DNA of 64,000 nucleotides from Sisyra terminalis (GCA_958496175.1 OY292278.1:15252001-15316000); one strand, 5' to 3'. Shown: positions 1 to 13,063, counted from the stretch's first letter. Translations and numbers: made by a program. The notes: a model not told the origin generated them from the letters alone.

Positions 1-1910
1 TTTCTTCGAAATCTTTCGATTTCAAGCTTTGGCTCTCCAGCCTTGGGGGGATTTAAATTCCTACTAGACTCCAAACAACGGCCTGAAAACACTAGGATAC
101 ATGTTTTAGGAGTTTTACTTAAGTTACCTTAGTCCAAGAACGTTTCCAAAAATTCCACTCTAATTAAGTTGAACATCGTAACCCTAATGTTCAACTTCTT
201 TCCTTTGAAACCTATCCAGAAAACGTTCCACATAAGTTGGTTTGAAACGATGTTGGCCTCGCGACATCCTAATAAATTCTTAGAAAGTCCCAACATTGGT
301 TGGGCCTTCCTAACATATTTCCCAAATACCACACCAGGGTTGAACTATGGTTCTTACCTTAGGGGTAGTATAAAATCAACCAATATTTGTTTACACATTT
401 CATAGTATATAAATTATATATAGAAGGTAATAAAGAGGTTTTTTTGAAGAAAAAAAGTTGCAGGTATCTTAAGTTTATTCCTTTACAATTACTAAACAAA
501 ATTTGAACCAGAAATTCGTCAACAATTGTATAAAAAAATATGTTCCTAGAAACTATTATTTTCATTACTGAACTTAATTGAACAATTTCTTTCTTAAAAC
601 CATTTCCCGTGTGCAGTTGTGGTAATTCCTGCACCCATTTCTACCTGGTGCTATTCCCTTTTATGTCAGAGAACAAAACCGAAGCGAAACTAATCCGACT
701 TATTTCAATCGAAGCCCTACAAAGTTCTCTTTTATTCTTTCGAACGTACCTTGTATTACGCATTCGCCTCAAAATGAAAATAACCGGCATGAAATTAATT
801 ATTTTATTTGAATTTTTCTTGACTAATTAAGACCCGCAGACACCAAACCGAAGACTTAACACTGAGAAAGTAGAAAAAAACAAAATGAAAATTTAAATTA
901 ACTTCCATTTGCCGACCGTACCATGAAATTAAAGTTATAATTTTTATAATGCATTGTTTAGATTTGTTAAACATAAAAATTAAACGTAACCATACATTGA
1001 ATCGAATAGTTTCGACCAAATAGTTAAGAAATAATCAATTCATATTTCTTCTAATATTCGAAAGTGAAATTGATCGATTTTATTGTATTTATATAGAATA
1101 ATGAACCAAGTTAGTTCTGGTCAAAGATGATTTCATACGTACATAAATAAAAACTTGAAAATTTTTCCGAAAAAAAAAAACATTCCAATTACATAATATG
1201 ACGTCATGGAACTAAATTTAAATATTTAAACGTTTCATAATATCTGAATGCTTCTTTTTTTCCATTTAAATGTAATACTTGTAATTACATGAAGTAAAAC
1301 AATGTAACTCATGCAAATTCAAATATGTATTGTAGAATATTTAAAAGAGAAAATTTTTGACCTTTTACAATTATTCAGGATGTATTTTTAAGTATTATGT
1401 TGTTTTTTGTCATTATAGATTTTAATCTTATAGTTGGTTTTTTTAAAATATCCAAAAATAATGTCATACCGGCTTAATTGGATTGTTTCATCGTTTTAAT
1501 AAATTCAAGTGGATGTTTCATTTCGATTTCGGAATAATGAAGAAGATATTAGGTATAGTAATTGCCGTTATAAAAATTATAGAAAAAGTTACATCATTTT
1601 ATACAGTAATGATGTGAAAAAAAGCTAGTATTTTTTTTATTTTTGGTCAAAATGCGTGTTTTATTTCAGCTTTATAGGTACTATTTAATTTCAGTGTTCA
1701 ATACTCTATGGAAATTTCTCATATCCCGCATGGAAATCCATTGGTACCTGGTAAAGCTTTTGAGGGTTTTGGATATTTTAAAATTGCAGAACTTTTTTTT
1801 TAATTTATTGATTAAAAACTTCTGTATTTGGTACATTTTGTTATGTTCTGATAATAGGTTAAAACAGTTGAAGTGTAGCGTGGTAAGGGATGGTATGGTA
1901 ATATGGTGTC
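1..1910. other. AT-rich intergenic DNA, no gene seen
   Basis: I see no supported gene here. Short open frames exist on both strands, but they have no recognisable motif, no splice signals that join them, and the same AT-rich composition as their surroundings. The stretch from 1 to about 330 is slightly richer in G and C than the rest, and I could not assign it. Confidence 0.5.
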
Positions 1911-3080
1911 TTTTTTTTTAATCGGCGGCTAAGTCAAGGGAAAGGTTTGTTGTCGAGTATGTCTGATATTGAGGTGTTTATGTGATTGACCATTGTATCC
2001 TCCAGTGCTGCATATCTCCAGTTTATTGTCTCCTCTATGGTTGGAACTAAAAGGACCTTCGAGAAGGGTTGACCCACGCACGTACCATGGAGCACTGGTG
2101 ATTAACCGAAGCACTCGGTTTTGGAATCCCTGGATTCTTTTGATTTGGGAGGGGGAGGCACTTCCCCATATGGAAGATGCGTACATCCAGAGAGGTCGTA
2201 TTAATGACATAAACAGTAATCGTTTCAATCTTATGAGGATTTTGGAGCTTAAATTTAGGAGTGACCTGAGTTGGTCCAGGTCCAGTTCTGCACCTCTGGA
2301 GAGTTTCACTGATGTAGTGGTGAAAGAGTAATCTTCTGTCGAAAGTGACCCCGAGGTATTTGATTCGGTTTTTTTTTTGCTGGAATGGAACTCCGTTCAT
2401 ATTTAATTGGGCCGTTGGGCTAGACCTCTTTAGTATGAATATGACGGCTGTGGATTTTGTTGGAACATTTATTGAACATTTGTTGGATTTTGTTTCAGTA
2501 AAACTCTCCAGCCGCGGACCTAAGTTTCTAGATTTATCTTTAAGTTTCGAAGCTGGAGCACTTTAGTAGTTTCACTAGGACATCCTGTAAATGCGGTGTC
2601 GTTCGCAATCTGCATAATGGCTATGTTTGGACGGGATGGTTGTCTGCCACATAGCACAGGTACAATATTAGTCCCAATACGCTCCCCTGTGGGACCCCAG
2701 CTTTGATTGGTGTGCTGGGTGATAGATCTCCATTGCATTTGACGGAGAAGGTACGATACTCAAGGTATGATTTTATGTTCTGTTGTAAGTGTCGGGAAGG
2801 ATTCTTTATTTTGGATAATAATCTCTCGTACCATACTTTGTCAAATGCTTTTTTTCAGTCAACGAATATGCCGGTGCAGTATTCGCCACTTTCGAAAGTT
2901 GCAAGAATTTGGTCACCTAATCGATGGAGTTAGTATTGGTACGAGTGTCGCCAACGGAAACCGTATTGGTTTTCTGGGATGATAGTTGTTAAGAATGGTA
3001 GGAGTAGGCGTTCCAGGACTTTGCTGAGCAATGTTAGCAGCGATATAGATCTGTAACTTGTCGGATTTTTTTTTGGTTCT
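1911..3080 (-). mobile_element. Jockey-type non-LTR retrotransposon relic (RT, 3' half)
   Basis: Read on the minus strand from about 3080 down to 1925, frame-shifted pieces give the expected order of a Jockey-clade reverse transcriptase. There is a KAFDKVW-like stretch near 2850-2790, then a GVPQGS-like turn near 2700 (read here as AGVPQGS/SWGPTGE across a frame change). An IANDTAF stretch near 2600 stands where the catalytic ADD box should be. Then come KYLGVTFDRRL near 2360 and the C-terminal thumb, with RPLWMYASSIWGSA and SAPWYV, near 2200-2050. A run of A's on the minus strand at 1911-1920 fits the 3' tail. The element is 5'-truncated and carries several stops and frameshifts, so it is dead. 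Jockey family membership is inferred from the thumb motif. Confidence 0.85.
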
Positions 3081-3215
3081 AGAGTTTGTTATCCCTAGTT
3101 CCTACATTCAAGGCGCTGCATTCCCATAGAATATTAGAAGTGATTTCGTCCTCTACCTGGCAGAATTTGCAAAATTCTGCAGGATTACAGAACTGAAAAT
3201 ATAAATCTAACAGTT

Positions 3216-3845
3216 TTCTATTGGATCACTAGATGGAGTTGTGGAAAATCCAGATGAAAAATTAGTCGTAATTAGGGCATAACTCAGTTTTTTGGTGAGA
3301 AATTTTCTTCTCCAGATTCTTTCTTTAATAACTATTATCAAACATGAATCTTGGTACAATAGAATTATGGTAGGATAATTGAAAATATAAATCCTATTGG
3401 ACGAAATTTTTAAAAGTAAGCACCCGATTAAAACGAAGTCTCCCCCGAAACATTGTGTTATACATGACTAATAACGGTTTTTCTTTTTTCTTCTGCATAC
3501 ATTTAAAAATCAGTAAAAATAGAAAACAAATACCTTTGGGTACCTCAATTTTGTATTGGATCACTAGATGGAGTTGCGGAAAATCCAGATGAAAAATTAG
3601 TCGTAATTAGTGCATTACTCAGCGTTTTGGTGAGAAATTTTCTTCACCAAATGCTTGCTTTAGTTAATATTATCAAACGTAGATCTTGGTACAATAGAAT
3701 TGTGGTAGAATAATTCAAAATATAAATCCTATTGGACGATAGTTTTAAAAGTAAACATCCGATTAAAACGAAGTCTTCTTTTTTCTTCTGGATGCATTTA
3801 AAAATTAGTATAGATAGAAAACAAATACCTTTAAGTACCTCAATG
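3216..3845. repeat. Tandem doublet, period about 336 bp
   Basis: Two direct copies lie head to tail. Both begin with TATTGGATCACTAGATGGAG (3219 and 3555) and both contain the same landmarks: a GGAAAATCCAGATGAAAAAT stretch, a CTTGGTACAATAGAATT stretch and a final ACCTTTRRGTACCTCAAT. The second copy lacks about 50 bp present in the first. Neither has an open frame. Origin is unknown. Confidence 0.8.
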
Positions 3846-5590
3846 ATATTTTAATATTTTCTAGCTAAAAACCATATAATTTCATAAAAACTATATGGTT
3901 AAAGGAAAATCAACACTTCACCTCAATATTTCCGTAGAAAGATCAAAACCGAGCCGAAAAAAATGATTTGAAAAAGAAGATTGGAAAATTACTATAATAT
4001 TCTTTCGAGAAAACATGCAAATTAATAATTAGCTGTTACAAGACTGCCTATAATTCAATGTAAATTCCCTTTTGATTATGATATTCTCAGCCTACATGTA
4101 ATTAGTGAGAGCATTAAAAATACAATTTTAATCTGAAATAATATTTATAACACATTGTATGCATTTGATATGTAATTATATTAAAACAAATTTGTAAATG
4201 CAAAAAGTATTTGCCCTTTTATTTTCTCAGAATCCGTTTATAATCGCAACTGTATATATAATTCGATTCACTTTCGATTCAATTTCTATTTAAAAACTAT
4301 TTATATTCTAATTGTACAACAATGATTTTTTGCTGTTTTGTTGTTTTCATTTTCACCAATTAATTGCAACGACATAACTTTTCTTCTCAATTATTAAAAT
4401 TTTTACAAATTTATAGCGTTTTTCTTTTGAAATCAATTTTTTTCTCATTGATATAATCATGAAAAGACGACCACATGTTCATGAGATCAAATTTGATGTG
4501 CAAAAGCAAATTATATCAGATCTTTGGGTTTATATCAAGAACGTGAATGCAAATGAACTTTATAAAGTTTAAAACATGTTCCGCTTATTCATAACTTTGA
4601 AAATATAAAGAAATCACGTATAATGGATGGGATCAACGTTAAAAATCTAATGTCTACATTTGATTACAATGATAAAATGCAATTTAAAACTTAAAAATTG
4701 TTGAATTTTAGATTTAGAATTGGATTAGTTGAAAAAAACGTAGTTATATCTCACACTGAGATTGGTAATAGTGGAATTTTTTTCATATTTTTTCCACAGA
4801 TTATTTGAAAAATGAAAGCAATTTGTTTCTTAAATATCAATAGAAAATATTTATTCAGTTTTTATGTCAAAAATTAGTAGATACTTCCTATTCGAAACTA
4901 AGAATCTCATAATTAAAATCCTACGCATAATTATTAATTTCATCAAATTTGTCTTGGTTCATAATTTGAAAAGTCATTTTAACTATTAAATGTTTCAAGC
5001 AAACAATTTGAATCGTTTTATTTAAGTTGAATTTCACTATTTCTCCTGTTTTATTGATACAAGCATTGGCGGATTTAAATCCGAAACCACCCTAAAAACC
5101 ACCCTTTTTGTACCATTAGAAGTATATTATTAATGCCAATAATTATTTCAAAGTTTAATTTAACTCAAAACTTTTTGTCAGCTTCACTTTAAATATTAAC
5201 TTCCGCTCCCTAGCTTTGATTTACGTAAAAATATCGATTATATCATTGTAATCGATTTTTTGCACTAATTGGGCTTGAATCGATAATAAAGCCAGGGCTT
5301 TAAGAGCCTAATAAGTGGTACTGGCTGCCAATAGAGGATCTGCCAAATCATGTCATCTTGACAATTTGTTTTGGTATCTGATAAAGATTTTCAATTTGCA
5401 AAAGTATAAATTTCCTATGACTTTTTCATTTTTAATAGCATTGAACATAAGAACTTTTGTACCGAAAGAGTACGATTCGCGGATAGTAATGATTTTCTAT
5501 TACAATTTTAACAAAAACTACTACCGGATAGTACCAACTGCTTATCGAAGCTTAAGTTGAGCATACTCTTAAGAAATCTCAATTTTTATG
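3846..5590. other. AT-rich intergenic DNA, no gene seen
   Basis: Nothing recognisable. An 81-codon open frame at 5315-5560 (+) has no motif, no family resemblance I can name and no splice context, so I do not call it a gene. Confidence 0.5.
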
Positions 5591-5599
5591 GGGTTTTAA

Positions 5600-5780
5600 G
5601 GAATTGAAAATGGCGATATCGACATGGAGAATGAAGAACGTGGAAGACCACTGAAAAAAATTGGAAACATCAATTGTAAGGTCGTTACTACAACAACTTG
5701 TGATAGTAAATTTGAAGCTTTAGGGCAAAAAACGGCCAATATATCAAAATATATCAATATTGAGACTGATTTACATTTCT
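5600..5780 (+). pseudogene. mariner-type transposase fragment
   Basis: One frame from about 5607 reads GDIDMENEERGRPLKKI. This fits the helix-turn-helix linker of mariner transposases, which usually reads like GDFDIEDKERSGRPKKFE. About 55 codons stay open and then stop. I see no catalytic D,D34D part and no paired terminal repeats next to it, so this is a fragment. The assignment rests on one short motif. Confidence 0.55.
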
Positions 5781-5949
5781 GAATACTTTGGATCCTTCGA
5801 ATGACGTCATTTTTGTTCCAATGCGGCAAACTTTGTTATTTATAAACCTTGGATTTACTTCTCCGATTTAACTCTTGCAGATTATTCCTTATGTCCGACA
5901 ATAGAAATTATCCATGTATCTTACCCCTAAAATACTTCATCTAACAAAA

Positions 5950-6490
5950 AAACAAGTCAAAATGGTAACGAGTCTAATAACTGGCCACCCTGGGTGGAAT
6001 GAGGAAGCACCTGAGTACAATGGAATTACATGTGGATGATCCAACTTGCAAATTTTGCCAGGTTGAAGACGAAACCGCTTCTAATGTTCTGTGAAAATGC
6101 AGCGCCATGAATGTAGCTACTTGGTCATAACTTGGTAAAATAGGGACCCAGGAAACTCAGTAAGCCCAGAGGCACAATTAACCTCCTGGAAATCCTAACT
6201 AAATATAAAGGAAAAACAATTCCCAATAAAAGCCTTCTGATAGCCGAGTGGTCTAGGTGACCGTTCCAAAACTAGTAGGTAGTGGGCTCGATCCTCGTAT
6301 CGTGCAAATTTTCAATATTTCTCGAAAGCGGATTTAATTAACCCTAGAGTCGCTAAAGGACCTTAGTAGTTGTAAAGCGACAGTAAATAACAATTAAAAA
6401 AAATCCCAATAAATCAACTCCTCGACTGGCATTCTAGAAAACTCTTAAACTCAACAAGTTGAGGGACCTTTGGTATAATTTTTTTTTAAA
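5950..6490 (+). mobile_element. R1/I-like non-LTR element, C-terminal tail, split by a SINE
   Basis: The plus strand reads LITGH (near 5972), then after a frame change MRKHLSTMELHVDDPTCKFC, then EDETASNVL and KCSA. This matches the C-terminal region after the RNase H of R1/I-type elements (LTGH...LxxHL...CxxC...DET..H.L..C). At least one internal stop is present. The tail runs on after the SINE at 6231-6403, ending near a T-rich run at 6479-6487. The fragment is inactive. Confidence 0.75.
6231..6403 (+). mobile_element. tRNA-derived SINE, complete, with target duplication
   Basis: A polymerase III box A (TAGCCGAGTGG, 6241-6251) and box B (GGGCTCGATCC, 6284-6294) lie 33 bp apart, as in a tRNA. 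They are followed by about 100 bp of non-tRNA sequence and a short A-rich tail (6393-6403). Both ends are flanked by a perfect 10-bp duplication, TCCCAATAAA, at 6221-6230 and 6404-6413. It was inserted into the LINE tail described above. A second, opposite copy lies at 59914-60078. SINEs have no protein and use LINE machinery to move. The parental tRNA is not clear, but the box A form resembles Leu/Ser tRNAs. Confidence 0.88.
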
Positions 6491-6494
6491 TTTA

Positions 6495-8280
6495 AATTTT
6501 TACCATTCTTTTATAGACTTCCCAAATTTATAGATTCGAATTGGTTAGGTAACCATGAAATAATACGATTTTTTCTAAAACGAATTCGAATAAATGGATC
6601 AATTCTCTTCAATTTCGAGTGATACAATTGTGATTCGAAAGACTAATTCGATTCAAAGGCGTAGGTAATTCACGATTTGTTCCCATTGTCAATATGAGTA
6701 TTATGCGAAGATTATTGTTTCATCACAATTTTAATTTATAGCAATATGAATTATATACTCTTTTTTCGATTTGGAAAAAATTGTATTGGTTAAATAATAT
6801 CTCAATTATCTCCCCAAGTATTGCCTATTCACTAATTGTATTACAATATGAAGTAATATTTGAGGAAACAATTGACTTGAGTCATTTAAAGTTGGAATAA
6901 TTGAGTATTTATTTTATTTTCGATAAGAAAGTTATAACCAAAAAGGACTTGACACTATTGCCGCAGTACTAATATCAAATATTTTTCTTTAATTTCAAGA
7001 AGAAAACATATTATGATAATTGTAAAGTTGAGTAAAGCCTTTTATGTACATAAAATAGGTTTAATCAAATGCACTTACATACATAGATTGTTATGAAAAT
7101 ATTTGTACAAATGTAATTATATGTATTCGTAACTTCCCTTACCTAAAACGAACAATACTAACGTTAAAATTGTATGTTTCGATTTCAAAATAACTAACAA
7201 TTAGCTTTTGATTAATGATTAGAATATTATCATTATCTCCAATTAAGGAATTGAGTAAATTATTGTATACATTGTATTATACGATACATAGATATATTAC
7301 ATTTCTACATATGAGCGCACGATTTTTCGCAACAATATACCACACTTCAAAGTCTCAATAAATTTTAACCAAATTTCTAATGGCAAATAACAAATCAAAC
7401 TTTTTTCGAACTAAATTTATTACAGATGGTACTCCATAACAGCCCCAAACCTATTGGCATAAAAATGTTGAAGATTTGTGGGAAAATTCGGTCAAGATTT
7501 GATTATTTTTCTTTGAGCTATCGTAAGATTCATTGATTTTAATTGACAAAGTAAATGTTAAAATGAGAAACAAGACTAATATTATTATAATGCTTAGATG
7601 TCTTGAAAAGTCAATGTTGAAGAAGACGAGACCTTATTTATTGTGACACAAATACAGATGCATTCCATTCCAAGCGCAATGTCGAAAGATTTAATGCGAA
7701 GAGAGATTTAGATTAGAAGAAAATCGCTTCAACGTCCACATTTCATGGCAATTATCTTTAATGACTCTAGAGGAATTTTCTTAAATATTTTCCAAATCTG
7801 AAATTGCAAAAGGTTTTGTCCTAGCGCTCGACTAAACATTCGGCTTCGGTAAGTTTCAACATTAAATTGAAGTTTCGGTTGAAAATCTTCCAAAATTAAA
7901 TGCCAAAATTAATGCAACGGAAATTTATAAGAACTACAAATAGTTCTTTTCTTTATAATTGTTATGGTTTGGGGTTAGTAACTAAACAATGGATATTGTA
8001 TTAAAAGTTAAATATCAGGACCTTAAAAGGAACCATGTTTGGTCCACAGAATGTGGAAAAAATAATGCAAGTATCCATGTTGTTTAAGTCCTTGTCTTTT
8101 TAAATATAATAATTAAATTGTGGGCAATAAGGACGAAGGGGTATCTTATGAGAAAAGATTAAGGTTCTCCAAGGGTTGTAATGTTAATGGATGGTAACGA
8201 TAATAAAAATTAAAACAATAATATTTTCTGATACTTTGATGACTAGGGTTCCGTTGGATTCGATAGAGGAAAATTATTGC
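6495..8280. other. AT-rich intergenic DNA, no gene seen
   Basis: No coding region, RNA gene or clear repeat boundary was found. Short frames are broken. Confidence 0.5.
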
Positions 8281-8282
8281 CA

Positions 8283-9555
8283 AAATCTTCTATCCTGGTT
8301 TAAATTTTGTAGAAGGCTAACAACCCAATGGTTTTGGAAGTATCCAATCTACCTAGGTAATTTTAGCTGTTGCATGTTGAGGTGCTTGTTTATGCCATGA
8401 TTGGGGATATATGTACCAAAAAGCTCATTTGTCGTTATTTTTCCTGAAATCCAAATAAGTTCCACTTGGATTTCATTCTTTCATCTAATGTGGGATAGAT
8501 TTGTTATCTTTTTTTTAATCAAACAGCCTCCAAATATTCTTCAGTTTTAAAGCAAGTTCTTGTTAGCTCTTGTGTTTGTTTATATACAAAATTCAACGAA
8601 TTGGTACCAAAAAAAAAAAGGAAGACAATAATTAGATATTCTGGGGAAGATTTGCATTATTATAATAATTAAATTGTGGGCAATAAGGACGAAGCTTCTT
8701 GTGGAATCTTATTTATTTTATTGCCAACGTTTCGTCAGTTATTCCTGACTTCTTCAGGGCTCAAAATTTAAAAATTACTCCACAAATGTCATAAAAATAA
8801 GCTGTAAAATGACCCAACTGGTAGAACAACAGACCAAGAATACAATTTGATATTGATAAATAAAAAAATGTTTAAAAAACATTTTATTTATCAATTATTT
8901 AATGTTTTTAAAATCAATTTATTCAATGTTTTTAAAATCAATTTATTTAATGTTTTTTAAACAATGTTTTATTTATCAATACCAAATTGTATTCCTGGTC
9001 TGTTGTTCTACCAGTTGGTTCATTTTACAACTTATTTTTATGACATTTGTGGAGACATTTTTAAATTTTGAGTCCTGAAGAAGTCAGGAATAACTGACGA
9101 AACGTTGGCAATAAAATAAATAAGATTCTACAAAAAGCTTCGTCCTTATTGTCCACAATTTAATTATTATAATAATGCAAATCTTCCCCAGAATATCTAA
9201 TTATTGTCTTCCTTTTTTTTTTTGGTACCAATTCGTTGAATTCTGTATATAAACAAACACAAGAGCTAACAAGAACTTGCTTTAAAACTGAAGAATATTT
9301 GGAGGCTTTTTGATTAAAAAACAAAGATAAAAAATCTATCCCACATTAGATGAAAGAATGAAATCCAAGTGGAACTTATTTGGATTTCAGGAAAAATAAC
9401 GACAAAAGAGCTTTTTAGTACATATATCACTAATCATGACATACACAAGTACCTCAACATGCAATCTCAGCATGCTAAAATTATCTGGGTAGATTGGATA
9501 CTTCCAAAACCATTTGGTTATTAGCCTTCTACAATGAATCAGGATAGAAGATTTC
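8283..9555. repeat. 1.3-kb palindrome (foldback) with hammerhead-like motif in both arms
   Basis: Two arms of about 600 bp are inverted copies of each other: 8283 to about 8880, and about 8900 to 9555. The outer ends read AATCTTCTATCCTG and its complement. Inside are matching blocks such as GGAAGACAATAATTAGATAT (8620s) and its complement (9200s). Arms differ by scattered substitutions and small indels. The centre holds short repeats of AATGTTTTTAAAATCAATTT. Each arm contains the motif CCTGAAGAAGTCAGG...CTGACGAAACG, on the minus strand at about 8727-8757 and on the plus strand at 9075-9106. A transcript through it would fold into one very long hairpin. No protein is encoded. The mobile-element class is uncertain; a Penelope-like or foldback origin is inferred. 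Confidence 0.85.
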
Positions 9556-9675
9556 ATATTATATACAACCCCAACTAAGGGCCCAACAGGCCCAATTAAA
9601 CTAAAAAACACTATTCTATGTTTCCAATCGTTGGCTTCCAATTGTTCTTTTTCTTTATCAAAAAGCAAAAATTTA

Positions 9676-10160
9676 AAATTTTTATATCATTTCAAAACAG
9701 TATTCTTGGATCTTAAGGATCAGGTGTTCCCTGCATTCTATCTGGTATTCTATATGCTATATATCAGTGTTTCTTACCCTGGGATGCGAGAAGGTATTCT
9801 TAGGGGTGCAGGAGAAGCCTCGAACAATATCAATTATGAAATTTTTAATAAGAAATTTCGTAAAATATGTATTTTTTCACACTTAATAAAACCAAACACA
9901 TTTTGCAATATTTTAAACTTTTGTATCATTCCAAAACGGTAATCTTGGATTTTACGGGTCAGGAGGTGTTCCATGCATTGTATCCGGTATTCTATATACT
10001 CTATATCAGTGTTTTTTACTCTTGTTTCTTGGGGATACGGAAAATGTCTCGAACAATATAAATTATGAAATTTTTAATAAAAAAATTTAATAAAAAATGG
10101 GTGCGGAGACCTATTTTCAGATTCAAAGGGGTACGGTTATACTTAAAAGGTTAAGAATGG
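9676..10160. repeat. Tandem doublet of a hAT-like MITE and flank, period about 237 bp
   Basis: Two direct units each carry a flank with TTCTATAT...CTATAT followed by CAGTGTTTCTTACCC-like sequence (9774) or CAGTGTTTTTTACTC-like sequence (10003). The first CAGTGTTTCTTACCCTGG is a typical end of small hAT elements. A matching GGTTAAGAATGGT end is seen once, at about 10150. Interior similarity to the element at 59205-59412 (Gs around a GTGCGG stretch) supports a common family. No 8-bp target duplication could be matched. Confidence 0.55.
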
Positions 10161-12040
10161 TATTTATGCTTCAGAGAATTTAAATCAAAATAATTTTGAA
10201 AACATAGCGACAATCTACAGTTCAAATTTGAGACAATTATTGTATTTCCCTCACACCTATGTGTTTATAATATTTATTCTTTATTTTCCGACATATATGC
10301 ATATATATTACATACGTTTGCCTACTATTATTATGATAATTTAAATTCATTCAAAAGATATTTGTTTCAAAGTTTTCAATGAAATATTTAAAATAATGTA
10401 AAGAAAATAGATTGATACATTATATTTTCATTTATTTGAATTCAAAACAGTTTCAATACATAGATATAATGGGTAAATAAAATATAAAATTACTATTGTA
10501 TCAATATTATTTTTAGGACGTCGCTATTAAGAATTGTTTATACATATTTCTATATATAATATTTTATGGCAACAATCTACTTCTAAATGGTAAATGTTTT
10601 TGATAAGTATTTTTCAAACAAGTGACCCATGCTATGTTGATAAACATTCAATTTATATAATATGAAACATACATTTTGTATAGGTAGTCAAATGTGTATA
10701 CACTATACATATTATACAGAATGTACAAAATGTACAGCTAATTGTGTATATATACAGTACCTATGTACAAATAGCCAATTTAATCTTTTATTTGAAAACC
10801 AGTAACTTTCCGTGAAATATTGACAGCCCAACACTGACAAATGATTAAAATTAGCAATTGAATGAAATCGAAATGACAGTTAAAACTAATGACATGATAG
10901 TTCAAATTTTGATACACGTTTTGGTATGATTTTGTTTTATTTGAGTTTATTTTATCTTGTTTTGTATTATATCAATAAGATAAATTTTCTGATTGCTATG
11001 TATACTAAACAGATTTTCATTAATATTTTTGACTTAATTCTTAAATGTGGCTGATGGTTTTATAAGGCCAAAACTTCCAATTTCGCTATACTTATACGTC
11101 TAAATAGTTTCACGTCTAAATATGGCACAGAAATAAATCTTATAATCAAAGTTTATTTATTATATCCTAAGATATCTCCAACCAATACAAATCAATACAA
11201 ATCTTCCATCTACCTTATCCATAAATGGCATTACGTATAATCCTATTAATTTCATTATTCGATTTCCGAAAAGATAATTTAACCAACATATTATTATCGT
11301 TAATATCCTCTCCATTTATTTGCTTGACTGCAAAATTATTTAATTCGAATTCCAACGAATAGAAGTGATTGCACTGCAAAGCCATAACTTTCCATTTCAT
11401 TTTATAATTTCATTTTGAAACAATCATATTATTTGCAATAAAAGCACTCAATTAATTTCGGTTTCATTAACTTTAATTTGAGGATAATTGTTGTACGTTA
11501 TGGAGAACTAGGGAAAGTCAATTTGACGACTTCAAAGAAAAACCAATAAAATTTTGTTGGCTTGAAATGTTTTTCTATTTGGATGGGAAAACTGTGAAAA
11601 AATTAACATAAATCTCGTTTTATATTGACATGGAAAAACGTTTCGGCTGACATTTAGAATGAGGAAAAACGGTGCTGTTTATTTCAATTGGAAAACGTAC
11701 AATTTGATAATTCTCACTTTGAAGCCAAAGATGAAGATTTGTGTGGAGATAAAAGAAGTTTTCTTAATTACTTTTGATCGTAATCGAAGAGTTGGACAAG
11801 CTAGTGTTATGTTTAACTAGGCGGAACTAAATTTGATGTCCATGAAAACGCAATTGAAAGTAATTGCTGTTTTGTTAAAGAAAAGAACCGTTTTAATGGT
11901 GATATGGGCTGAAATAAACTTGAGGTTGATGGAAAACTTAGAAAAGCTTTTGAATATTGCTACGGAATTATTTAAAGTTTGCATTGTTGATAGAAAAACC
12001 AACAATGAATATAATAAGGCAGACAATTGTTATTTTAAAT
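10161..12040. other. AT-rich intergenic DNA, no gene seen
   Basis: Two small frames on opposite strands (11215-11400 and 11833-12108) do not resemble known families. The second runs into the terminal repeat of the mariner-like element at 12043, which argues against it being a gene. Confidence 0.45.
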
Positions 12041-12164
12041 TAGGTGTACCGGAAAAGAATGTCGTTTTTAAACCAATAGTCATTCAATTGCCATTTATTT
12101 GCTTATAAGTTATTTCAAAGTGGTACTGAAGACATTTTATGATTAGAGTAATTTATTAACTTAG

Positions 12165-12431
12165 CAGTGGCGTAGCGTGCCTTGGAGGGGCCCTGTATCA
12201 AAATTATTTGGGGGGTCCAAATGGAGGGTAAAGATTTCTCACAAAAGAAACAAAAATACTTACATTAAATTAAATTAAATGTTTATTGATTATAAGTTAT
12301 TAATTCCTCCTAGAAATTTCCCGGGAAGCACGAGACTAAGTGACATGGTGAATAATATTTTACTAATTTTTGCTTACACACGTTAGGGGTCCATCATTGA
12401 TACGGCTGATACAGCGGTAGCTACGTCCCTG
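12165..12431. mobile_element. hAT-type MITE (267 bp)
   Basis: It begins CAGTGGCGTAGC and ends GCTACGTCCCTG, an imperfect terminal inverted repeat of the common hAT form. Flanks TAACTTAG (12157-12164) and CAACTTAG (12432-12439) match at 7 of 8 positions, fitting an 8-bp hAT target duplication. It is too short to code for a transposase and has no long frame. It sits inside the mariner-like element. Confidence 0.85.
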
Positions 12432-13063
12432 CAACTTAGTAAAAATTATAAAATATTTTTTATTCCGAAATCTTTATTGAAATGGTAGGATTAAAAACCC
12501 GAAAGAATATAAATTCGGTATTGTATGCTCATCGAGTTTCACAGAATAGCAACGCAAAGTAGTTACTAAAAATATTTTCAATGTTTATCTAAGTGCATTA
12601 GAAGTTCATTAATGCTATATAAGTTTTTTTAGTTCAAATTCGAAAATTTTAATTCTTCAACTAGTACCAACGAAATCTGACAAAAAATTTAACCAATAAA
12701 AAGTTAAAGGAGGAAATGGTGCCAAATATATGCCAGAAAGTCGAAGAGCTACCAAATAATCCCAATCAATCTTAATCGAATGGCCAAATACCCAAAAGTG
12801 TTCAAATGCAAGGTAATGCAAGACTTCTCTGCAGAAGAAAAGCTCTGGAAGAACTAATAAATTAAGGGAAATATTATATTGCTGTACCCACTATAGTTGT
12901 CCAAAGTTATTCCAACGGATTTCTATTTATATCAATCGTTACCCCATTTAATAAGTGGTCAAAAATCGAAAGTTTAAATGATGTTAAAAATATAATTTTT
13001 TGATATTTTTCTTGCTAATCAATTGATTTTTACTAATATGGCATTAAAAATGTACACACTATT

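Noticed and set aside
6235..6310. Possible functional tRNA gene
   Set aside because: Boxes A and B are present, but the arms do not fold into a full cloverleaf. The sequence continues into a SINE body with a target duplication, and a second copy exists.
9387..9668. 93-codon minus-strand frame similar to the frame at 8191-8400
   Set aside because: The similarity only reflects the two arms of the palindrome. No motif, and the two frames differ in length.
11638..11670. ACGTTTCGGC as another hammerhead-like motif
   Set aside because: No CTGAWGA partner lies at the right distance and no palindrome surrounds it.
11833..12108. 91-codon plus-strand frame
   Set aside because: It crosses the left terminal repeat of the mariner-like element, so it is a chance joining of host and transposon.
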